Origin: JBEKYH01 sp049511115 | Lineage (GTDB): Bacteria; Planctomycetota; Phycisphaerae; Tepidisphaerales; Tepidisphaeraceae | DNA: 11,875 bases | Assembly (NCBI GenBank): GCA_049511115.1 | Contig: JBEKYH010000162.1 | Coordinates: 1-11,875 of the forward strand | Reading direction: 5' to 3' | In this document: positions 1-8,500 of the stretch, piece by piece | Layout: every line of letters begins with the position of its first letter | How positions within the stretch are numbered: position 1 is the stretch's first letter | Made by a program: the position numbers and the translations under genes | Notes under the pieces: generated by a model | What the model was told of the DNA's origin: nothing | Databases searched by the model: none | The model's input: only the letters and a program-made list of their open reading frames with translations

Positions 1-759
1 CTTGTCGTGAGCGGAACGCTCAACCTCGTGGCCAATAGCCTGAGCGTAACGACAGTGGCTTTGACCGGCGGCGCGATCACCGGAACGGGAAGCCTGATGT
101 CCAGCGGGCTGTTCACGTGGTCGGCGGGAACGTTGTCGGTTCCGAGCGTCACCGTCAATGAGGGCTTAAGCATCACCGGGGACGGCGTGATTCTCAGTGG
201 TAGCACGCTGATGATTCCGTCGGGTCAAAGTGCCACGATGAGCGGCAGCGCGGACGTTCTCGAACTGATCAACGGCACCCTGGACAACGCGGGCACGTTT
301 ACCGCTAGCGGTGACGAGATTATTAACAACGGCGGAACCGACGCCTTCAACAACTCCGGCGCCTTCGACGTCACCGGGACATTCACCGTCAATAACGGGG
401 TGCCGCTGAACAACACGGGAACAGTCGAGGTCAAGGGCGGGACGCTGACGCTCAACGGCGGAAGCACGGGCACTGGAGCCACCTATCTGGTGGACAGCGG
501 AGCGACGCTGGTTGTAGACAACGGAACGTATACGTTCGACGCTGCCACCAGTATTCGCGGCGCTGGAACGGTGACGTTCTCCGGCGGGACCAATACAGTC
601 AATGGGACTTACGACATCACAGGCAGCACCATCTTCACCGGCGGCGCGACCACATTTAGCTCCGGCAGCACGGTGACCAGTCTGGGCAATGGCAGCCTGC
701 TCGTCTCCGGTGGAAGCGTGACGTTTGATAGTTCGATTGCGGGATTAGTCAGTGGCCCT
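1..759 (+). repeat. Tandem repeat unit, copy 1 (253 codons; conserved part 1-423)
   Basis: Bases 1-423 match 760-1182 at an offset of exactly 759 bases (253 codons). The protein copies are about 90% identical by eye over 141 residues. Bases 13-96 are identical to 772-855 without a mismatch. The remainder (424-759, about 112 codons) is a linking stretch rich in short Gly/Thr/Ser beta-strand units, of the kind that stack into a right-handed beta-solenoid in filamentous and autotransporter passengers. The window edge falls at the first base of the match, so more copies may lie upstream. Confidence 0.9.
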
Positions 760-3700
760 CTTGTCGTGACTGGAACGCTCAACCTCGTGGCCAATAGCCT
801 GAGCGTAACGACAGTGGCTTTGACCGGCGGCGCGATCACCGGAACGGGAAGCCTGTCGTCCAGCGGGCTGTTCACGTGGTCAGCCGGAACATTGTCGGTT
901 CCGAGCGTTACCGTCAACGGCGGTTTAAGCATCACTGGCGACGGCCTGATTCTCAGCGGCAGCACACTGATGATTCCGTCCGGGCAAAGTGCCACGATGA
1001 GCGGCGGCGCGGATGTGCTGGAACTGATCAACGGCGTCATCGACAACGTGGGCACGTTTACCGCCAGCGGGGAAGAAATCATCGACAATGGGGGAACCGA
1101 CGCCTTCAACAACTCCGGTTCATTCGACGTTACCGGCTCGTTCACCGTGAATAACGGGGTGCCGCTCAAAAACAGCGGGACCCTCAATCTCCAGTCGAGC
1201 CTGGCAGATAACGGGGGATTCACCCAGACCGCCACGGGTACAACGTACGTTTTCATCGGCGGGACATCCGCCGGGCAATTCACGCAGTTGATTATCAGCG
1301 GCGGCGGCAGCGCCACACTGGCCGGCACACTCGGCGTTACTCTGACCAACAGCTTTACGCCCAGTGTGGGCAGTTCCTTCAAAGTCCTTACCGTCACATC
1401 ATCCATCACCGGGCAGTTTTCCAAATACAACGGCGTGGTGAATGGAAGCACGTATCTGTCGCCGGTCTATCAGAGTGCGGATTTACTGCTAACGGCAGTC
1501 CCCACCAGCGCCCCGTCCATTAGCAGCGCAGCGACGGCAACCTTCACAACCGGCTCCGCCGGCACATTCACTGTCACTAGCACGGCGGCGCCAAGCGCAG
1601 GTTTGACAGAGACCGGTCCCTTGCCCGGCGGCGTAACGTTCGTGGATAACGGCAATGGCACGGCCACGCTCTCCGGCACGCCTGTCGCCGGTAGTGGCGC
1701 GACTTATCCTCTGACGATTTCCGCCAGCAACGGCGTTTCTCCCGGCGCGACGCAGTTCTTCACCTTGACGGTGGATCAGGCGCCGGCGATCACCAGCGCC
1801 TCCAGCAGCAGCTTTACGACCGCCTCTTCAGGAGCTTTCACCGTCACGACGACGGGATTCCCCACGGCCGCCGTGACCGAATCCGGCGCTCTGCCAAGCG
1901 GTGTGGCGTTTGTTGATAATCACAACGGCACGGCGACTCTCTCGGGCACGCCTGCCGCGGGAACCGGCGCATCGTACGTCCTGACGCTGACCGCCAACAA
2001 CGCGGTTACGCCCAATGCCACGCAGATGTTCACATTGACGGTGGATCAGGCCCCGTCGATCACCAGCGCGCCCGCGAAAGCCTTTACGACCGGAGCGGCC
2101 GGCACGTTCTCCATCACAACCTCAGCCTTCCCAATCCCGACACTCGTGGAAAATGGCGCGCTGCCCAGTGGCGTGACGTTCGTCGATAACGGCAACGGCA
2201 CGGCGACCCTTTCCGGCACTCCCGCCGCCGGCGCGGGCGGTACCTATGGCGTGGCGATCACCGCCGCCAACGGAATTTCACCCAGCGCCGTTCAGGCGTT
2301 GATTTTGACGGTGGATCAAGCCCCGGCGATTACCAGCGCGCCCAGCACGGGCTTTATTGCCGGCGCGGTGGGCGCCTTCACCGTCGCCACGACGGCATAC
2401 CCAACCGCGGCCCTCAGCGAAGTCGGCGCTTTGCCGGGCGGCGTGACGTTCGTGGACAACGGCAACGGCACGGCGACGATATCAGGAATGCCGGCCGCCG
2501 GCACCGGCGCAACCTATGACTTTGCGATCACGGCGGCCAACGGCGTTTCGCCCAGCGCCAATCAGACATTTACATTGACGGTGGGTCAGCCCGCGGCAAT
2601 TACCAGCGCCAGCTTCGCTACGTTTATCACGGGTGCCAGCAGTTCTTTTGCGGTCGATACCACCGGCTTCCCGACGGCGTCACTTACCGAAACCGGCACG
2701 CTGCCCGGCGGCGTCGAATTTCTAGACAATGGCAACGGCACAGCAACGTTATCAGGCACACCCGCCGCGACCGCGGGAGGTAGCTATTTGTTGACCATCA
2801 CGGGCGCAAACGGCGTCGGTGGCGTCGCCTCCCAGACATTCACATTGACGGTTGACGAAGCCCCCGCGATCACCAGCTCCAGTTCCGCGACGTTTATCAC
2901 GGGCGATGACAGTTCATTTGCTATCGCCACCGCCGGCTTCCCCGCCGCGGCGCTTACCGAAACCGGCACACTTCCCACCGGCGTAAGTTTCCTGGACAAC
3001 GGCGATGGCACGGCGACGCTGGCAGGCATCTCCGCCGCGACCGCCGGGGGAACTTATTCGCTGACGATCACGGCCGCCAACGGCATCGGCGCCAACGCCA
3101 CCCAGACTTTCACATTAACCGTTGATGAGGCGCCGGCGATCGCCCACGTGAGCAATCCGGTCTTTACCGCCGGTTCACAAGGCTCCATTACTGTTACCTC
3201 AACTGGCTTCCCGAATGCTGCCTTGAGCGAAACCGGCTCGCTTCCCAGCGGCGTGACGTTCGTGGACAATGGCAACGGCACGGCGACGCTTTCCGGCACA
3301 CCCGCCGCGACGGCCGGTGGAACGTATGTTCTTACGCTCACCGCCGCCAACAGCGTGTTGCCCAGCGCCACGCAGACGGTCACCTTGTCGGTGGATCAAG
3401 CCCCGGCCATCACCAGCGCGTCGAGCGCCTCCTTCTCCCTTGATGAACCGGGGACTTTCACGGTGACCACCACCGCCTTACCCAACGCCGCACTGACAGA
3501 GTCCGGCGACCTTCCCGGGGGCCTAACTTTCCGCGACAACGGCGATGGCACCGCGACGATTTCCGGCACTCCGACGCAGGTGGGAACGTTCCCGCTGACC
3601 CTCACCGCCGCCAATGGGATTTCGCCCAACGCCGACCAATCATTTACCCTCACGGTGATTCAGCCCCCCGGGGACAGCGCCCCGACGATCACCAGCGCGG

Positions 3701-5400
3701 CGTCGATCATCTTCGCGGCCGGCCTGCCCAGCAGCTTTACGGTGAGTGCCGCGGGCGTTCCCGATCCCAGCCTGATGGAAACCGGAGCGCTCCCCGACGG
3801 CATCACCTTTACCGACAACGGCGACGGCACGGCGTCGCTGGCGGGCACCGCCTCTCTCACGGCCGGCGCGACATTCCCCCTGTCGATTTCCGCCTCCAAC
3901 AACGTGGGCAGCCCGTTTGTGCAATCGTTCACGCTGACTATCGAAGTCCCCACCATCACCCAGACAAACGGCGTCATCACCGGCGACGGCACCGACGTAG
4001 ACGACGTTGCCTCGGTATCCTACTCCAACGGCAACGTGGTGGTCACCATCGACGGGCTGACCGACTCGTTTGCCATGTCGTCGGTCACCGGGATCAACAT
4101 CAACCTGGGCGCGGGAGATGACAGCATCACCCTCGGCGCCGGCGTGCCGGCGGTCAACTTTAATGGCGCGGCGGGGAATGACAGCGTCGTCGCGAACAAT
4201 TCGGCCGCCGATACCCTCGCCGGCGGATCGGGGAATGACACCATTATCGGCGGCGGCAAGGGAAGCTCGCTGACGGGCAATGGCGGCGACGACATGGTTG
4301 CGCCGGAAAGCCATCATGAGACCGTCAACGGCGGCGGCGGAAATGATACCGTCTCGGGGGCCGGTCACGATTCCATGCGTGGCGGCGGCGGCGATGACAT
4401 ATTCCTCGACGGCGGCATGAAGAAGGACTCCATCAACGGCGGCGCCGGCTTGAATTTTGCGCAATTCAACCCGACCGACACAATGAGCAATATTTACGAG
4501 ACGATCGACCCACCCGCCCCGGTTACCCCGTCGGTGAGCGGCGCGGCGGTCAGCTCCGCGCCGGGCAAGTTATCCGCCGATGCATTGGTCGGCGGCCCGG
4601 CCGATGCCAGCGACGCCGTGACGGCCAGTATCGTGAACGGCGAATTGAAGGTCACGGGAACTTCCGGGCCGGATGTTATTTCCGTCACCCTCAACGGAGC
4701 GGGCACCAAGCTGAAAGTCACTGGCAACGGCTCCAGCGCCGGTTCGTTCAAGTTGTCCGCGCTGACCGGCATCCACATCAACGGCGGCCCAGGCGCGGAT
4801 TCGATCACGATTGGCTCGTCGATCACATTGCCCGCGACGCTGCTGGGCAACGGCGGCGCCGATACGCTGATCGGCGGCGGGGGGGACAACGTCGAGATCG
4901 GCGGCCCCGGCGGCGATTCACTGGTCGGCGGCGCGGGAACCAACCTGCTGGTGCCCGATCAGAACGCGTCATTCGTCACCGGCCCGGCGGGCAACGATAC
5001 GCTCGACGGGGGGACGGGATTCAGCATCGCCGATTTTTCGCGGAGGACTGACGCGCTGACGCTCTCCAACAACGGCGTGGCCGACAGCGGCGATACGACC
5101 CAGGGCGAAGGAGACGACATTATGGCCAACGTCTCTGCGATCTGGGGCGGCAGCGGCGGCAACACGATCACCGGCGCCACCGGCGGCGAATTCCTCAGCG
5201 GCGGGGCCGGAGCGAATTCCGTCCATGGCGGCGGAGCGAATGACCTGCTGGTCGGCGGCGGAGGAAATGACACGGTGATTGTCGCGGCGGAGCCGGTGAG
5301 TTTGTACCTCATCAACGGCCAGCCGAATAAGTATGGCGGGGTCAGCAATCCTTCTGAGGACATTTTGCAATTGGATTCGCTGGACTCGCCGCTGACATAG
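1..5400 (+). CDS. Giant repeat-rich extracellular protein, 5' truncated by window edge: beta-strand repeats, nine He_PIG domains, RTX-like C-terminus
   Basis: The frame is open from base 1 to TAG 5398-5400 (about 1,799 codons). The true start is upstream: the frame enters inside a repeat whose second copy (760 on) has coding sequence before it, so the GTG at 7 is not a credible start. Order: two copies of a Gly/Thr/Ser-rich beta-strand repeat (1-1182), an autotransporter/filamentous-type end segment (1183-1509), nine He_PIG putative Ig domains (1510-3945), then two blocks of RTX-like nonapeptides such as GGSGNDTII, GGGGNDTVS and GGGGDDIFL (3949-5283), and a 39-residue tail ending DSLDSPLT. 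I see no cysteine in the whole visible protein, no transmembrane segment, LPXTG or PEP-CTERM signal. It is most likely a secreted or surface structural/adhesive protein, with RTX turns binding calcium if functional. By analogy with the next gene it probably starts with a LEPR-XLL leader (inference). The ligand is unknown. Confidence 0.9.
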   Translation, partial: LVVSGTLNLVANSLSVTTVALTGGAITGTGSLMSSGLFTWSAGTLSVPSVTVNEGLSITGDGVILSGSTLMIPSGQSATMSGSADVLELINGTLDNAGTFTASGDEIINNGGTDAFNNSGAFDVTGTFTVNNGVPLNNTGTVEVKGGTLTLNGGSTGTGATYLVDSGATLVVDNGTYTFDAATSIRGAGTVTFSGGTNTVNGTYDITGSTIFTGGATTFSSGSTVTSLGNGSLLVSGGSVTFDSSIAGLVSGPLVVTGTLNLVANSLSVTTVALTGGAITGTGSLSSSGLFTWSAGTLSVPSVTVNGGLSITGDGLILSGSTLMIPSGQSATMSGGADVLELINGVIDNVGTFTASGEEIIDNGGTDAFNNSGSFDVTGSFTVNNGVPLKNSGTLNLQSSLADNGGFTQTATGTTYVFIGGTSAGQFTQLIISGGGSATLAGTLGVTLTNSFTPSVGSSFKVLTVTSSITGQFSKYNGVVNGSTYLSPVYQSADLLLTAVPTSAPSISSAATATFTTGSAGTFTVTSTAAPSAGLTETGPLPGGVTFVDNGNGTATLSGTPVAGSGATYPLTISASNGVSPGATQFFTLTVDQAPAITSASSSSFTTASSGAFTVTTTGFPTAAVTESGALPSGVAFVDNHNGTATLSGTPAAGTGASYVLTLTANNAVTPNATQMFTLTVDQAPSITSAPAKAFTTGAAGTFSITTSAFPIPTLVENGALPSGVTFVDNGNGTATLSGTPAAGAGGTYGVAITAANGISPSAVQALILTVDQAPAITSAPSTGFIAGAVGAFTVATTAYPTAALSEVGALPGGVTFVDNGNGTATISGMPAAGTGATYDFAITAANGVSPSANQTFTLTVGQPAAITSASFATFITGASSSFAVDTTGFPTASLTETGTLPGGVEFLDNGNGTATLSGTPAATAGGSYLLTITGANGVGGVASQTFTLTVDEAPAITSSSSATFITGDDSSFAIATAGFPAAALTETGTLPTGVSFLDNGDGTATLAGISAATAGGTYSLTITAANGIGANATQTFTLTVDEAPAIAHVSNPVFTAGSQGSITVTSTGFPNAALSETGSLPSGVTFVDNGNGTATLSGTPAATAGGTYVLTLTAANSVLPSATQTVTLSVDQAPAITSASSASFSLDEPGTFTVTTTALPNAALTESGDLPGGLTFRDNGDGTATISGTPTQVGTFPLTLTAANGISPNADQSFTLTVIQPPGDSAPTITSAASIIFAAGLPSSFTVSAAGVPDPSLMETGALPDGITFTDNGDGTASLAGTASLTAGATFPLSISASNNVGSPFVQSFTLTIEVPTITQTNGVITGDGTDVDDVASVSYSNGNVVVTIDGLTDSFAMSSVTGININLGAGDDSITLGAGVPAVNFNGAAGNDSVVANNSAADTLAGGSGNDTIIGGGKGSSLTGNGGDDMVAPESHHETVNGGGGNDTVSGAGHDSMRGGGGDDIFLDGGMKKDSINGGAGLNFAQFNPTDTMSNIYETIDPPAPVTPSVSGAAVSSAPGKLSADALVGGPADASDAVTASIVNGELKVTGTSGPDVISVTLNGAGTKLKVTGNGSSAGSFKLSALTGIHINGGPGADSITIGSSITLPATLLGNGGADTLIGGGGDNVEIGGPGGDSLVGGAGTNLLVPDQNASFVTGPAGNDTLDGGTGFSIADFSRRTDALTLSNNGVADSGDTTQGEGDDIMANVSAIWGGSGGNTITGATGGEFLSGGAGANSVHGGGANDLLVGGGGNDTVIVAAEPVSLYLINGQPNKYGGVSNPSEDILQLDSLDSPLT
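760..1182 (+). repeat. Tandem repeat unit, copy 2 (conserved part only)
   Basis: This is the second copy of the block at 1-423, in the same frame and without indels. Differences are mostly synonymous or conservative (for example Asn/Lys and Thr/Ser near its end, and Met to Ser early on). After 1182 the sequence leaves the repeat and passes into the end segment of the solenoid, so this is the last copy of the array. Confidence 0.9.
1183..1509 (+). other. Autotransporter/filamentous-type end segment of the N-terminal solenoid (within gene 1)
   Basis: About 109 residues. The visible course is a short strand set, a GGFTQTATGTTYVF strand, TSAGQFTQLIISGGGSATL, LAGTLGVTLTNSF, PSVGSSFKVLT, then a LSPVYQSADLLLTAVPT end. 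This resembles the stretch that closes many bacterial passenger-type beta-solenoids (sequence-gist recognition, no search run). It separates the long repeats from the He_PIG stalk and probably caps the solenoid. Confidence 0.55.
1510..3945 (+). repeat. Array of nine He_PIG (putative Ig-like) domains in gene 1
   Basis: Domain starts are at 1510, 1780, 2050, 2320, 2590, 2860, 3130, 3400 and 3679. The first eight starts are exactly 270 bases (90 codons) apart. The eighth copy is 88 codons long and is followed by a PPGDS linker. Each copy reads roughly APAITSAS..F.TG..G.FTV.TT.FP...L.E.G.LP.GV.F.DNGNGTATLSGTP...G..Y.LTI.AANG.SP.A.Q.FTLTVDQ, the signature of the He_PIG family (PF05345). Such domains usually form an extended stalk that presents a distal domain. 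Copy 7 (from 3130) is the most divergent at its start (APAIAHVSNPVF). Confidence 0.9.
3949..5283 (+). repeat. C-terminal RTX-like cassette of gene 1 (two related halves)
   Basis: There are two halves, each made of a strand-rich lead-in followed by glycine/aspartate nonapeptides. First half, 3949-4470: lead-in ending SSVTGININLGAGDDSITL, then GGSGNDTII, GGGGNDTVS and GGGGDDIFL. Second half, about 4560-5283: lead-in with GTSGPDVISVTLNGAGTKL and ALTGIHINGGPGADSIT, then GNGGADTLI, GGPGGDSLV, GPAGNDTLD and GGGGNDTVI. Many units match the GGxGxDxUx pattern of hemolysin-type calcium-binding repeats (PF00353), though several lack the aspartate. The segment FSIADFSRRTDALTLSNNG at about 5020-5076 resembles one common in bacterial RTX proteins. 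Confidence 0.85.
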
Positions 5401-5593
5401 AACCCCTCATAGCGACCGCCATGCCGATGATCCGCGCTTCATGCTGGCAATAAACGGTGATGAAGTTAGAATTGCCCGCCGGGCGGTTGGGTGATGGGCG
5501 AGCGCACGACGGTGGAAGCCAGCCCCTTTTGGCAAGTCCAGTGATTGGGTTAGGTGGTGGGCATCAGCCATCGCAAAGGAAAAGCGGCACAAT
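5401..5593 (+). other. Intergenic gap between the two giant genes
   Basis: These 193 bases carry no gene that I can support. There is no stem followed by a T-tract, hence no recognisable intrinsic terminator after gene 1. An imperfect stem can be drawn at 5513-5540 (TGGA with TCCA, and GCCA with TGGC, around an 8-base loop and a 3-base bulge). A TTGGCA at 5529-5534 resembles a -35 box, but no good -10 follows at normal spacing. The gap is large enough for gene 2 to have its own promoter, so co-transcription is open. Confidence 0.5.
5575..5580 (+). promoter_or_regulatory. Possible ribosome binding site of gene 2 (AAAGGA)
   Basis: AAAGGA lies 13 bases before ATG 5594, longer than the usual 5-9 base spacing. 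It is therefore a weak candidate. It is the only purine-rich Shine-Dalgarno-like stretch close to the start. Confidence 0.35.
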
Positions 5594-8500
5594 ATGCATC
5601 ACAGGGGTCATCGGCGCGGGGCGTTGTGGCGGGTGCGTGCGCTGGACCGCGCGGTCAGTTTTTCGGTGGAAGAGCTGGAGTCGCGGCGGCTGCTTTCAGC
5701 GGGCGGCGCCGAAGGCTCACCCGCAACCCACTTCGCAACGATTCCGGCGGGAAACATAACAATCTACGTCGATCAAAACGCTACCGGCGGCAACACCGGC
5801 GCGGATTGGGCCGACGCCTACACGAGTCTGCAAACGGCCCTTAGCGCCGCGGGGGCGGATAGCCCGTCATCGAATAATACAATTACCATCAACGTTGCCG
5901 AGGGCACCTATTCACCGGGATCGTCTCCCACTAACACGTTCCAGCTCCTCGACGACGTGACCCTGAACGGCGGGTATCCGACCGGCGGAGCAATGACGGG
6001 CAATCCAACCCAGTTTCCGACGGTTCTTTTTGGCGGCGTAGGCGTTAATGAGACGGAGGTGACCGCGACCGCGACTGACGCCACGGCCGTTCTGGACGGC
6101 TTCACCATTGAAAACCTGGAGGACTTCTCCAACAAATCGACGGCCAATGGTGGCGGGATGTTGATCGGTACAGGCAGCCCAACGATTGACAACTGCACTT
6201 TCAGCGAAGACTACGCCCTCAATGGTGGGGCGGTCTATAACAACGGCTCTCCGACGTTCAACAATTGCACGTTCAGTTCCGACAGTTGTGGCGACAACGG
6301 CGGAGCGATGTACAACGCCGGCTCGGCGTCGGCGATCCTGAATAACTGCACATTCACCGATAATGACGAGGCATACAACGTGGGCGGCGCGATTGCCGAT
6401 TTCTCCTCGTCGTCGCTCACCATGACCAATGGTTCCATCGACGGCGCTTTCTCCGGCGCTTTGCCCAACGGACCAGAGGGGGACGGCGCGGGAATCTACG
6501 TGCAATCAACCGGAACGGTCTCGATTACCAACGTTACATTTGACCGTAACGGAGACAACGGCAACGGCACGGCAATCGATCTCGTTTCTTCGGGAACGGC
6601 CAACATCACCAATTGCGTCTTCATTGATAACAGCGGGAGCGGCACTACCGCGGGCGGGGCAATCTACACAAGTTCCACGGGCGCGTTCACGCTGGTTGAT
6701 TGCGCCTTTACCGGGAACCTGGGCGACGTGGGGCAAGGGATGTATGTCGTGCAAGGATCGCCGTCCCTGATTAACTGCACCTTCAGCGGTAACGGCTCAA
6801 CATTCTACGACGAAACCGGCGCCGCCTTTTACGTCGCAGGCGGCAGCCCGACGTTGACCAACTGCATTCTTTACGGCGATACCGCGGAAATCAGCGGAAA
6901 TCCGACCGTGACTGACAGCGACATCGAGGGCGATTTCACGGGAACGGGAAACATCGGCTACGACCCCATGTTTTCCACCGTCGCCAACGGGACGCAGCAG
7001 TTAACGGCGCATTCTCCGGCCATCAATGCGGGTTCCAACGCGGCCGTTCCCGGCGGCGTGACGACCGATGCGGCGGGTAATCCGCGCATCGTCGGCGGCG
7101 TGGTGGACATGGGGGCCTACGAATTCCAGGGCGTTAACTCGGCCCCGGTGATTGTCAGCGGTGCGACCGCGGGCTTTGCGATGAGCGCGACAAATTCCTT
7201 CACGCTCATCGCCAACGCGTTTCCGCCGGCGACTTTTATGGAGACGCCCCCACTCCCCGCCGGCGTGACGCTGACGAATATCGGCGGTAGCGAGGCGACG
7301 ATATCGGGGGTGCCGACGGGGGGAACCAATGTTTATAACATTACCATTATCGCCTCCAACGGGCTTACGCCGGACGCGACGCAGCAGTTCACCCTGACGA
7401 TCGGCGTGCCGCCCTCGATCTCCAGCACGAATAGCTACACGTTCACCAATGGTCAAACCGGGTCGTTCACGGTTACGACGACGGGTACGCCGACGGCGGC
7501 GCTGATGGAAACCGGCGCGCTGCCGACGGGTGTGACGTTCACCGACAACGGCGACGGGACAGCTACCCTCTCGGGCACGCCCGCGGCCGGTCCAGGCTCT
7601 ATCGACGACATCACAATAACGGCCGACAACGGCATCGCGCCGGCGGGGACGCAGACGTTCGTCCTTACCGTTAATGGCGCTCCGACCATTACCAGCTCGA
7701 GCGTTATTTTCCTTCAAGCCAACGATGACGAACAGGATTTGACGATCACCACGGGAGGCCCGACGCCAGCGATAGCGGAGACGGGCGCCTTGCCCAACGG
7801 ACTGACGTTCACCGACAACGGCGACGGCACGGCGAGCATCCAGGGCACGCCGCTTGCCTCAGACCTGGGGACTTACACGTTTGTCGTGACAGCGACCAAC
7901 TCCTTCGGCACGGCGACGCAAAATGTCACGCTGACGGTCACGCCGGTGATGGTTTACGTCGATCCCAGCGCCACCGGCGAGAACGACGGCCAGGATTGGG
8001 CGGATGCCTTTACCGATCTCACCACCGCTTTTGAAGAATTCAGCGACGCGGACAATAACGAGGCGGTTCAATTCAACGTTGCGGCGGGGACGTATGTGCC
8101 GAATAACGACAATGGGAATTTCAATACGTTTGAAATCCCGGAATACGGAGCATTCCAACTGGTCGGCGGCTTCGCGCCGGGCGGATCACCGACGCCCGAT
8201 CCAAGCCAATACGTCACCACGCTGTCGGGAGGCGGAACGGACTACAACGTCGTGATCAGCGAAGCAACGCTGTCAACCGTGAGCGGGTTCACCATCTCCG
8301 ACGGCGACGCCGATGGGATCAACTCGTTTCAAAAGGAGGGCGCCGGCATCGTCGTTCTCGCGGGCACGCTGACGGTGGTGAATTGCACGTTCACCAGCAA
8401 TATGGCGAGCACCGGCGGCGGGGCGATCTCCACCTACCAGGACAACGCTCCGCTCACGGTTAACAACTCTACGTTTACCGGCAATTCTGGCGCCCAGGAC

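Noticed and set aside
7..9. GTG at 7 as the start of gene 1
   Set aside because: The frame is open to the window edge and the codons at 1-6 match those at 760-765 inside the repeat, so the gene begins further upstream.
1510..3945. CRISPR-like or satellite-type DNA repeat
   Set aside because: The 270-base periodicity is protein-coding, follows codon phase, and has diverged mainly at third positions and in loops; there are no short identical repeats with unique spacers.
3640..4464. Long minus-strand open frames, for example 3640-4464, 9726-10550, 10478-11419 and 609-1451
   Set aside because: They are antisense shadows of the repeat-coding plus strand. Their translations are compositionally odd (Pro/Val/Ser or Arg/Gly rich), repeat in step with the He_PIG period, and have no recognisable domain.
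5260..5400. C-terminal sorting signal (LPXTG, PEP-CTERM or similar) in gene 1
   Set aside because: The tail is short and acidic, with no hydrophobic helix and no basic end; a type I secretion signal cannot be shown by eye either.
5407..5592. 61-codon minus-strand frame filling the intergenic gap
   Set aside because: No recognisable family, no ribosome binding site seen, and it ends close to both flanking genes by chance; not supportable as a gene.
5457..5844. Plus-strand small frames at 5457-5759 and 5554-5844
   Set aside because: They overlap the start of gene 2 in other frames and become Arg-rich, as expected of out-of-frame reading in GC-rich DNA.
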